From NCBI RefSeq assembly GCF_000725495.1, contig NZ_JNZD01000015.1:124001-188000 (forward strand): a stretch of 64,000 nt of DNA, in the 5' to 3' direction. The notes under the pieces were generated by a model. That model was not told the DNA's origin, made no database searches, and saw only the letters and a program-made list of their open reading frames with translations. This document shows positions 23,513 through 31,836 of this stretch, in pieces (position 1 is the stretch's first letter; the number at the start of each line of letters is the position of its first letter). The translations under genes and the position numbers were made by a program. The stretch comes from Streptomyces aureus (GTDB lineage Bacteria > Actinomycetota > Actinomycetes > Streptomycetales > Streptomycetaceae).

Positions 23513-24721
23513 TCAGGGTTCGGGTCGCGCGGTCGGCGCGGCACGCCCGGAGCGCCTGCCCTCGTAGACCGTCGGCCACAGGGTGACGGCCACGAGCAGC
23601 CAGACCACGGCCACCGTCCCGAGGCCCGCTCCGAACCCCGCGATCAGCAGGGGCAGCGAGCAGCACGGCAGCACGACGGACAGCAACCAGCGCTGCGTGC
23701 CGCCCGGTTGTCGCAGGGCGGCGACCCCTGTGAGCAGGAAGTACCCGGCGAGCGAAGCGCACAACAGCCATCGCGTGCCGGCGGGCAGCGTCTCGAGGTG
23801 TTCCGTCGCCGCGCCCAGCCCCGCCGCGAGAGCCGCCAGACAGCCGCACAGGAAGCAGTGCAGCGGGAGCGCCGCCCGGGCCGGCAGGGAGCGCGCGGTG
23901 AGGTACGGGACCCCCGCGTATCCGTGCCGGAAGGACAACGACCACAGCGCGACCAGAAGGAGGAACGCGGCGCTCGCGAGGCCGTAGAGCCGTCTGTTCC
24001 AGGGGACTTCGGACGCGGCCTCGATCACCTGGGCGACGCCCTCGCCGAGCACGATGATCACGAACAGGCCGAGCCGTTCGCTCAGGTGGTCGGCGTCCGG
24101 CGCGGCCACCGACACGGGCAGCAGGGCCTCACGGCGTGACGAGCGCTTCCGCTCGTGCCGGTCGTGCGCCCTGTGGCTCTCGACGATGTCGCGCGCGGAC
24201 ACGGTGAACGTGACATAGAGGTCGAGGGCGATGCCGAGCGCCCAGAGCCAGTAGCGGGCCGGTTCGTGCGCCCACAGCGAGACGATCCAGGGGATCACCC
24301 CCAGGGACATCTGGGCGGCGGGCCAGTCGACGAGGATCTCCCGGCGATGCCGCCAGACTCGATCGGCGAGCAGCCGGACGACGACGTAGGCGAGCGCCAG
24401 AGCCCTCGCCTGGCCGTTCTCGCCCGCGTGGACGCCCGGAACGGCGGCCGCCATCACCGCCATGCAGAACATCGCGGCGAGCACCGTGCGGGTGTGTGTC
24501 CGTTCGCCCGCTACGTTGCCGTACAGCGTGAAGCAGATCCACGCGGTCCAGAAGGCCAGGAAGAGCAGCACGTACTGCCCCAGTTCGGCGGCGCCGCCGT
24601 CGTGCAGCAGATGCGCGATCTGGGCCACGCCGGCCACGGCGACCAGGTCGAAGAACAACTCCAGCCAGGAGGCATGCCGGTCCTCTCCCGAAGCGGCATG
24701 TGCGGACGACAGCTCGTTCAC
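23513..24721 (-). CDS. LtrA-family membrane protein
   Basis: Encodes 402 residues with about ten transmembrane helices. The family signature WLELFFDLVAVAGVAQIAHLL (split here as WLELFFDLVAVAGV) opens the protein, and ERLGLFVIIVLGEGV lies in the middle. LtrA (low temperature requirement A) proteins are widespread in actinomycetes and of unknown biochemical role. The start is GTG with ACGGGGA upstream. It stands alone, convergent with the AMIN-like gene. Confidence 0.92.
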   Translation of the reverse strand: MNELSSAHAASGEDRHASWLELFFDLVAVAGVAQIAHLLHDGGAAELGQYVLLFLAFWTAWICFTLYGNVAGERTHTRTVLAAMFCMAVMAAAVPGVHAGENGQARALALAYVVVRLLADRVWRHRREILVDWPAAQMSLGVIPWIVSLWAHEPARYWLWALGIALDLYVTFTVSARDIVESHRAHDRHERKRSSRREALLPVSVAAPDADHLSERLGLFVIIVLGEGVAQVIEAASEVPWNRRLYGLASAAFLLLVALWSLSFRHGYAGVPYLTARSLPARAALPLHCFLCGCLAALAAGLGAATEHLETLPAGTRWLLCASLAGYFLLTGVAALRQPGGTQRWLLSVVLPCCSLPLLIAGFGAGLGTVAVVWLLVAVTLWPTVYEGRRSGRAAPTARPEP

Positions 24722-24944
24722 ACCAGTCCCCGTGCTCTCACCATGGCCATGGGCGTTCCCGAGCCGTAGGACATGTCGGCACCGTCCGCCGGAAAGGGCC
24801 GCGGAACACCTCGGGAACCGCCCACCTTAGCCAAGCACGGACCGCCGCCCGCGCTGTCGCCGCCGGTGGGACCGGCCGTGTCCGGTGCGTGGGGCGGTGC
24901 ATCGGGACGGCACTTCTCCCGCGCCGGGCGGGGCCGCCGGTTCC

Positions 24945-25685
24945 TCAGTGCGGGGCCAGGACGCAGAACTCGTGACCCTCCGGGTCGAGCAGGCACGTCC
25001 AGGGCACATCGCCCTGGCCCACGTCGAGACCGGTGGCGCCGAGCGTCCGTAGCCGGGCCACCTCCGCCTCCTTGTCGTCGCCGGGACGCGGCAGCAGGTC
25101 GAGGTGGAGGCGGTCCGGCACGGTCTTCGCGTCGGGCGTGCGGAGGAACTCCAGATACGGGCCGACGCCGGCCGGCGAACGGAACGACGCGTGGTCGTCG
25201 GCCACTTCGTGCAGCGTCCAGTCCGTGGCCTCACCCCAGAACCGGGCCATGGCCCGCGGATCCGCGCAGTCGACCACCACCGCGGCGATCGGCCCCGTGT
25301 CCCGGTAGATCTCCCGCGGCTCCAGCACACAGAACTCGTTGCCCTCGGGGTCGGCGAGGACCGTCCAGGGAACGTCGCCCTGGCCCACGTCGACGGGCGT
25401 CGCACCGAGGGACCTCACCCGGTCGACCAGCTCCGCCTGGTGCGCCGCCGAGGTGGTGGCGAGGTCGAGGTGCACACGGTTCTTCGTCGCGGACTTGGGC
25501 TCGGGGACCGGGACGACGTCGACACCGAGGACGTTCGGGTGCGGCCAGACCAGGCCGCCGCCAGGGCCCACATAGGTGGCGACGCCGGGACTGTAGGCGG
25601 TCCAGCCGAGCGCCTCCGCCCAGAACCGGCCGACATCCGGGGCGTCGAGTGCCTTGACGATCACGTGAACGGGTCGCAGTGCCAT
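24945..25685 (-). CDS. two-domain VOC (glyoxalase/bleomycin-resistance fold) protein
   Basis: Encodes 246 residues made of two VOC modules of about 120 residues. Each ends in DPEG(N/H)EFCVL (one at about 128-137, one at about 234-243), and each half starts with a helix/strand pair containing ARFWGEA- or GRFWAEALGW-type sequence. This subgroup (glyoxalase-like domain, Glyoxalase_6) is large in Streptomyces and includes antibiotic-binding and metal-dependent lyases. No partner gene is adjacent. The function cannot be specified. Confidence 0.88.
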   Translation of the reverse strand: MALRPVHVIVKALDAPDVGRFWAEALGWTAYSPGVATYVGPGGGLVWPHPNVLGVDVVPVPEPKSATKNRVHLDLATTSAAHQAELVDRVRSLGATPVDVGQGDVPWTVLADPEGNEFCVLEPREIYRDTGPIAAVVVDCADPRAMARFWGEATDWTLHEVADDHASFRSPAGVGPYLEFLRTPDAKTVPDRLHLDLLPRPGDDKEAEVARLRTLGATGLDVGQGDVPWTCLLDPEGHEFCVLAPH

Positions 25686-25900
25686 GACGGGACCCTATGC
25701 GGCGCGCGGGCGCCGGGCGGTGATCGGCATCCGGACCACTCGCGGGCAGGGACACCTCCGGGGTGGCCAAGACCGTGCCCCGGTACGGGACCTGGGAGAG
25801 TGTCAGGTCCATCATGCCTGCTCGAAGGGTGTTTCCGGTAGGACGGAGCACACGTCCTTTCGGCCTTGGCACGGGGAGCGCTCTGCCCGCAGACTCGTCG

Positions 25901-26356
25901 TCATCCACTCACCGGCACGGCTGTCGGGTCGGCGGCGGGGCGCCCTTCCAGGGCCTCGGCCAACCGCGCGAGCAGGTGGTCCAGTTCCTCACCCGCGAGC
26001 GCCCGCTCCACCTCGCGCCAGTCGGCCCGCACATGACGCGCCAGCAACTGCCATCGCTGCTTGCCGCGTGGGGTGAGGTGGGCCAGGACACGACGTCGGT
26101 CGGCCGGGTCGATGCGACGGTAGACGAGGTTCTGGTCGACGAGTTGGTCCACGAGTCTGGTGAGGCTCGGAGCCGGCAGGAAGGCATGGTCGGCGAGGGC
26201 CGTCATGTTGTGGCCCCGCCCGTCGGAGAGGAGGTCGAGCACCCGCCACGCCTCCACGGAGCACTCGAACCCGTCCAGGACGGACTGCATCCTGCGTACG
26301 GCGAGCCGTTCGGCCCGCGTGAGCAGGTGGAGCAGTTCCTGGGGCTGTCCCGCCAT
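25901..26356 (-). CDS. MarR-family transcriptional regulator
   Basis: Encodes 151 residues. The winged helix includes VEAWRVLDLLSDGRGHNMTALADHAF, LTRLVDQLVDQNLVYRR and the wing DPADRRRVLAHLT. ATG 26356 has GGAGGAG five bases upstream. It has no co-transcribed partner; the gene to its right is the divergent urea-transport operon, separated by about 400 bases, so a link to that operon is possible but not supported by a visible operator. Confidence 0.9.
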   Translation of the reverse strand: MAGQPQELLHLLTRAERLAVRRMQSVLDGFECSVEAWRVLDLLSDGRGHNMTALADHAFLPAPSLTRLVDQLVDQNLVYRRIDPADRRRVLAHLTPRGKQRWQLLARHVRADWREVERALAGEELDHLLARLAEALEGRPAADPTAVPVSG

Positions 26357-26752
26357 CGTGCTCCTCCACTCGTGCGCGCCGACTGCCGCCCGGGCCCACC
26401 GTCGGTCACCGATCCCTGGAAAGAGGAATCAGAATAACTGATCCTTTCCCTGGGAAGCATTGATCGCCGTTGTCGTTCATGCCCTCAACCGGCTTATGCC
26501 ACAACGGCTTCACCGGTATTCGACGATCGAGTTGTTTTCACAGGAAACTGTTCTTCAATTCCTCCGAAACGCAGTGGAAACAGTATCCCCGCAGGCTGTG
26601 GTCGCACTTCAGCGACCAGCCCGGACAACACCCCGGAACGGCTGGGGAACTCGTGCGTCGACAGCGCCACTTCTGAAGCGCCTTCCCCATCATTCCCTCC
26701 CCAGAGTCATTCCGCTCGCTTCGTACAGCCCTTCGGGGCAAGGAGGTTGTGC
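26357..26752. other. 396-base divergent region upstream of urtA
   Basis: Contains the promoters of the MarR gene and of the urea transporter. The stretch 26530-26600 is less GC-rich than its surroundings and carries the GAAAC array listed separately. Frames in it lack ribosome sites and codon bias. Confidence 0.5.
26544..26581 (+). promoter_or_regulatory. candidate GlnR box (phased GAAAC half-sites)
   Basis: GAAAC occurs at 26544, 26566 and 26577, that is with 22- and 11-base phasing, and the degenerate TCAAT occupies the remaining 11-base position at 26555. The published GlnR consensus of Streptomyces alternates gTnAc and GaAAc half-sites with six-base gaps, giving the same 11-base period. 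Nitrogen control of a urea transporter is expected. The GTnAC half-sites are poor, so this remains a candidate. Confidence 0.5.
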
Positions 26753-28006
26753 ATGTCCGGGTACAGCATCAGCAGGCGCGGTCTCCTGACCGGAATCTCG
26801 GCCGTCGGCGCGTCCGCGGCCCTCAGTGCGTGCGGCGCCAAGACGGGCGACACCACGTCCACCGGTGCCGGCGCCCAGGCCGACACGTCCGGCGACACCG
26901 TCAAGGTCGGTCTGCTGAATTCGCTCTCGGGCACCATGGCGATCAGTGAAGTAACCGTCCACAACGCGCTGTTGCTCGCGGTGAAGGAGATCAACGCCGC
27001 CGGTGGCGTGCTGGGCAAGAAGCTGGAGCCGGTCAGCCAGGACGGTGCCTCCGACTGGCCCACCTTCGCCGAGAAGGCGGAGACCCTCATCAAGGACGAC
27101 AAGGTCGTGGCCACCTTCGGCTGCTGGACCTCGGCCAGCCGAAAGGCCGTCAAGCCGGTCTTCGAACGGTACAAGTCGCTGTTGTTCTACCCCGTGCAGT
27201 ACGAAGGCCTGGAACAGTCGCCGTACATCTTCTACATCGGCGCCACCACCAACCAGCAGATCGTGCCCGCCCTCGACTACCTCAAGAAGCGGGGCCTGAC
27301 CAAGCTCTACCTGGTCGGAAGCGACTACGTCTTCCCGCGCACCGCCAACAAGATCATCAAGGCGTACGCGAAGGCCAACGGAATGGAGGTCGTCGGCGAG
27401 GACTACGCCCCGCTCGGATCCACGGAGTTCGGCACCATCGTCAACAAGGTCAAGGACGCCGGCGCGGACGCCGTGTTCAACACCCTCAACGGTGACTCCA
27501 ACGTGGCCTTCTTCAAGGAGTACAAGTCCGCGGGCCTGACCGCGAAGAGCCTGCCCGTGCTCTCGGTCTCCATCGCCGAGGAGGAGGTCAAGAGCATCGG
27601 CACCCAGTACCTGGACGGCCAGCTCACGGCCTGGAACTACTACGAGACCACTCCGGGGGCGGCCAACACCAAGTTCGTGGCCGCGTACCAGGCGAAGTAC
27701 GGGAAGGACAAGCCGACCTCCGACCCGATGGAGGCCGCCTACATCTCCGTCTACCTGTGGAAGGCGATGGTCGAGAAGGCCGGCTCCTTCGACGTGGCGA
27801 AGGTCAAGGCCGCCTCCGACGGCATCGAACTGGACGCGCCCGAGGGCAAGGTCACCGTGGACGGCGCCACCCAGCACGTCTACAAGACCGCCCGGATCGG
27901 CAAGGTCGGGTCCGACGGTCTGATCACCGAGGTGTGGAACTCCGGCAAGCCCGTCAAGCCGGACCCGTACCTCAAGGGCTACTCCTGGGCCTCCGGACTC
28001 TCCTGA
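26753..28006 (+). CDS. urtA: urea ABC transporter substrate-binding protein
   Basis: Encodes 417 residues. The N-terminus has twin arginines ([21 protein letters not shown]) and ends in a lipobox with Cys, so it is probably a Tat-exported lipoprotein. The mature part is a type I periplasmic-binding fold: [34 protein letters not shown] and [15 protein letters not shown] are diagnostic for UrtA. It captures urea or short amides outside the membrane. AGGAGG lies six bases before ATG 26753. First of five urt genes in order A-B-C-D-E. Confidence 0.96.
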   Translation: MSGYSISRRGLLTGISAVGASAALSACGAKTGDTTSTGAGAQADTSGDTVKVGLLNSLSGTMAISEVTVHNALLLAVKEINAAGGVLGKKLEPVSQDGASDWPTFAEKAETLIKDDKVVATFGCWTSASRKAVKPVFERYKSLLFYPVQYEGLEQSPYIFYIGATTNQQIVPALDYLKKRGLTKLYLVGSDYVFPRTANKIIKAYAKANGMEVVGEDYAPLGSTEFGTIVNKVKDAGADAVFNTLNGDSNVAFFKEYKSAGLTAKSLPVLSVSIAEEEVKSIGTQYLDGQLTAWNYYETTPGAANTKFVAAYQAKYGKDKPTSDPMEAAYISVYLWKAMVEKAGSFDVAKVKAASDGIELDAPEGKVTVDGATQHVYKTARIGKVGSDGLITEVWNSGKPVKPDPYLKGYSWASGLS

Positions 28007-28164
28007 GCCCGGCCCGCAGCGGGCCCGGCCCCTCTTGCCCGGCCCGCACCGGGCCCCGCCCCCCTGCCCCGCCCGCACCGGACCCGGCCCCTCTCCCGGG
28101 GGCCGGGCCACGCCCAGGGCACACGCGTACACCCGCGCCCCCGTCCCCGACCCGGAGCCGACCC
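28007..28164. other. GC-rich repetitive spacer between urtA and urtB
   Basis: Direct repeats of CCCGGCCC and CCCGCACCGG fill this 158-base gap, by far the longest within the operon. It could form mRNA structure that lets urtA be expressed above the membrane genes, as is usual for ABC binding proteins. That is inference. Confidence 0.4.
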
Positions 28165-29052
28165 ATGACGGTCATCCTCAACCAGTCCCTCACCGGCATC
28201 AGCATCGGTGCCGTCCTGCTGCTCATCGCCCTCGGTCTGACCCTGACCTTCGGCCAGATGGGCGTGATCAACATGGCGCACGGCGAGTTCATCATGGCCG
28301 GCGCCTACACCACGTACGTGCTGCAGAAGTCCATCAGCAGCGCGGGCGTCTCGCTGCTCGTCGCCCTGCCCATCGCCTTCCTGGCCGCCGGGGCCATGGG
28401 CGCCCTGCTGGAATGGCTGCTCATCCGCCGCCTCTACACACGCCCGCTGGACACCCTGCTCGTCACCTGGGGCGTCTCGCTGATGCTCCAGCAGCTCGCC
28501 CGCGACATCTTCGGTGCTCCCAACGTGCAGACCACCGCGCCCGACGCCCTCACCGGCAACATCTCGCTGGGCGGCGGCATCACCTTCGCCGACAACCGCC
28601 TGTTCATCCTCGGCCTGGCCCTGCTGAGCGTCCTCGCCCTCACCCTCATCCTGAGGCTCACCCCGCTCGGCCGCCGCATCCGGGCCGTCGTCCAGAACCG
28701 CGACCTGGCCGAGGTCTCCGGGATCGCGACCGGGCGGGTCGACCGCATCACCTTCTTCATCGGCTCGGGCCTCGCGGGCGTGGCGGGCGTCGCCCTCACC
28801 CTGGTCGGCCCCATCGGCCCGACGATGGGCACCAACTACATCGTCGACGCCTTCCTGGTCGTCGTCGTGGGCGGCATCGGACAGCTCAAGGGCAGCGTCA
28901 TCACCGCCTTCGCGCTGGGCATCCTCCAAGCCGTCCTCGAATACTCGACGACGGTCAGTGTCGCCAAGGTCATCGTGCTCGTGGCGATCGTCGCCTTCCT
29001 GCAGTGGCGACCCCAGGGCCTGTACACACTGCGCACCCGGAGCCTGGCATGA
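28165..29052 (+). CDS. urtB: urea ABC transporter permease UrtB
   Basis: Encodes 295 residues of the branched-chain amino-acid permease (LivH-like) family with about eight helices. LTLTFGQMGVINMAHGEFIMAGAY and VVVVGGIGQLKGSV are conserved in UrtB. It forms the channel with UrtC. ATG 28165 has GGAG upstream. Its stop overlaps the urtC start by four bases (ATGA). Confidence 0.95.
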   Translation: MTVILNQSLTGISIGAVLLLIALGLTLTFGQMGVINMAHGEFIMAGAYTTYVLQKSISSAGVSLLVALPIAFLAAGAMGALLEWLLIRRLYTRPLDTLLVTWGVSLMLQQLARDIFGAPNVQTTAPDALTGNISLGGGITFADNRLFILGLALLSVLALTLILRLTPLGRRIRAVVQNRDLAEVSGIATGRVDRITFFIGSGLAGVAGVALTLVGPIGPTMGTNYIVDAFLVVVVGGIGQLKGSVITAFALGILQAVLEYSTTVSVAKVIVLVAIVAFLQWRPQGLYTLRTRSLA

Positions 29053-30196
29053 CGACGACCACCTCCAGCCCCGCCGTGGTGGCGCCGACGTCCCGGTCCC
29101 TGCCGGAGCGGCTCCGCGTCCCCGCCGGGTTCGCCCTCGGCGCCGTCCTCCTCCTCGGCGCCGCACCCGCCCTCCTGTCCGACTTCCGCCTCAACCTCCT
29201 GGCCAAATACCTGTGTTACGCGATCGTCGCGGTCGGCGTCAGCCTCGCATGGGGCCGCGGCGGACTCATGGTCCTCGGCCAGGGCGTCTTCTTCGGCCTC
29301 GGCGGCTACGCCATGGCCATGCACCTCAAGCTCACCGACGCGGCCGCCACCGGCGAGACCCTGCCCGACTTCATGCAGCTCTACGGCACCGGCGACACCC
29401 TGCCCTGGTGGTGGAAGCCGTTCGCCGATCCGGCCTTCGCGCTCGCCATGACGGTGCTGCTGCCGATGACGGTCGCCGCCCTGCTCGGCTTCCTCGTCTT
29501 CCGCCGCCGGGTGAAGGGCGCGTACTTCGCGATCCTGAGCCAGGCGCTGGCCGCGGCCCTGTCCATCTGGCTGATCGGCCAGCAGGCCACCACCGGCGGC
29601 ACCAACGGCCTCACCGACATCCAGGGCTTCTTCGGCTACTCGCTGGACGACCCCGTCAACCAGCGGATGGTGTACTTCATCATCGCCGCCGTCCTGCTCC
29701 TCCTGATGGCCGGCGTCCGCCAGTTGTTCGTCAGCCGGTTCGGTGAACTCCTGGTCGCCACACGGGACTCCGAGGAGCGGGTGCGCTTCCTCGGCTACGA
29801 CCCCGCCAACGTCAAGCTCGTCGCCTACGTCCTCGCGGCCGGTGCCGCCGGCCTGGCCGGCGCCCTGTTCGTCCCCGCGGTCGGCATCATCTCCCCGGCC
29901 CTGATCGGGATCGTGCCGTCGATCGGCTTCGTCATCGGCGCCGCCGTCGGCGGCCGGGCCTCCCTGGTGGGCGCGGTACTCGGCGCGATCGCCGTGGCCT
30001 GGGCGCAGAGCACGCTGTCCGATGCCCTCCCGGCCGCGTGGACGTACGTCCAGGGCCTCCTGTTCGTGGTCGCCGTCGGTTTCCTGCCCGGCGGTCTGGC
30101 CTCCCTGGGCGCCGTCCTGCGCAGGCGCCGCACCGCCGCCCCTACGACTGCTCCTACGCCTGCGACTGCGCCTGCGCCTACGACGGGAGAGACGGC

Positions 30197-30200
<4 letters not shown>
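29049..30200 (+). CDS. urtC: urea ABC transporter permease UrtC
   Basis: Encodes 383 residues of the LivM-like permease family. Typical segments are AIVAVGVSLAWGRGGLMVLGQGVFFGLGGYAMAMHLKL-type helices, TTGGTNGLTDI and SFRFL-like EERVRFLGYDP in the cytoplasmic loop. The last 25 residues are a low-complexity Thr/Pro/Ala tail (TAAPTTAPTPATAPAPTT). Translationally coupled to urtB upstream and urtD downstream (ATGA overlaps). Confidence 0.95.
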
Positions 30201-30975
<775 letters not shown>

Positions 30976-30979
<4 letters not shown>

Positions 30980-31677
30980 GCCGAATGCTGGAGATCAGTT
31001 CCGTACGGGCCGGCTACGACCGCACCACGGTCCTGCACGGCGTCACCGTCGAGGTCCCGGAGGACGGGGTCGCCACCGTGCTCGGGCACAACGGCGCCGG
31101 CAAGAGCACCCTGCTGAGGGCCGCCATGGGCCTGATCAAACCCAAAGGCGGCACCGTCCGGCTGGACGGCGAGGACATCACCCACCTCGCCCCGCACCAG
31201 CGGGTCGCCCGCAAGATGGCGTACGTCCCCCAGGGACAGCAGTCCTTCCCTCACCTCACCACCGCCGAGAACCTCCAACTCGTCGCCGACGGGCGCCCCG
31301 ACGGCAGAGCGGCGACCGCCGAGGCACTGGATCTCTTCCCCGTCCTGCGCGAACTGTCCGGCCGCCGCGCCGGTCTGCTCTCCGGCGGCCAGCGCCAGCA
31401 ACTCGCCATCGCCCGCGCCCTGATCACCCGCCCCAGACTGTTGCTGCTCGACGAGCCGACGGAGGGCATCCAGCCGTCGGTCGTCGCCGAGATCGAGGAG
31501 ACGATCCTCGCCCTCACCCGGCGCGGCGGCCTCTCCGTCCTCCTCGTCGAGCAGCACGTCGGCTTCGCCCTGCGCGCCGCCCAGCAGTACTACGTCCTGG
31601 AGGCCGGACGGGCGACGTCCTCGGGCGAGGGCGGAACGGCATCCGAACGGACCGTGCGGGCGGCGCTCAGCGTGTGA
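30976..31677 (+). CDS. urtE: urea ABC transporter ATPase UrtE
   Basis: Encodes 233 residues of the LivF-like ATPase family. Walker A GHNGAGKST (about 36-44), signature LLSGGQRQQLAIARAL, Walker B RLLLLDEPTEGIQPSVV and switch VEQHVGFAL are intact. GQQSFPHLTTAENL is typical of UrtE. Last gene of the operon; no urease genes follow in this window. Confidence 0.95.
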
Positions 31678-31732
31678 GCCCGGTGAGCGGGTGGGGGCTG
31701 GGCCGGGCTGGGCGCCGCTGTTGCCAGGGGGC

Positions 31733-31804
31733 GGAGGCCGTCGTGGCCGCCGCGGATCCCAGAGCCGGAGGCCGTCGTGGCCGTCGTGGCCGCCGCGGAT
31801 TCCC
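31733..31804. repeat. imperfect direct repeat downstream of urtE
   Basis: GGAGGCCGTCGTGGCCGCCG (beginning of copy 1 at 31733) recurs from 31767 with an internal duplication of nine bases (CCGTCGTGG). It lies in the convergent spacer between urtE and the macro/UDG/ART gene. No transcription-terminator stem is evident. Confidence 0.7.
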
Positions 31805-31836
31805 GGTCGCGGCGGCCGTGCCGAGCAGAGGGCGGT

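Noticed and set aside
28007..28164. Riboswitch or attenuator between urtA and urtB
   Set aside because: The spacer is only repetitive GC-rich sequence; no known aptamer core or terminator/antiterminator pair is visible.
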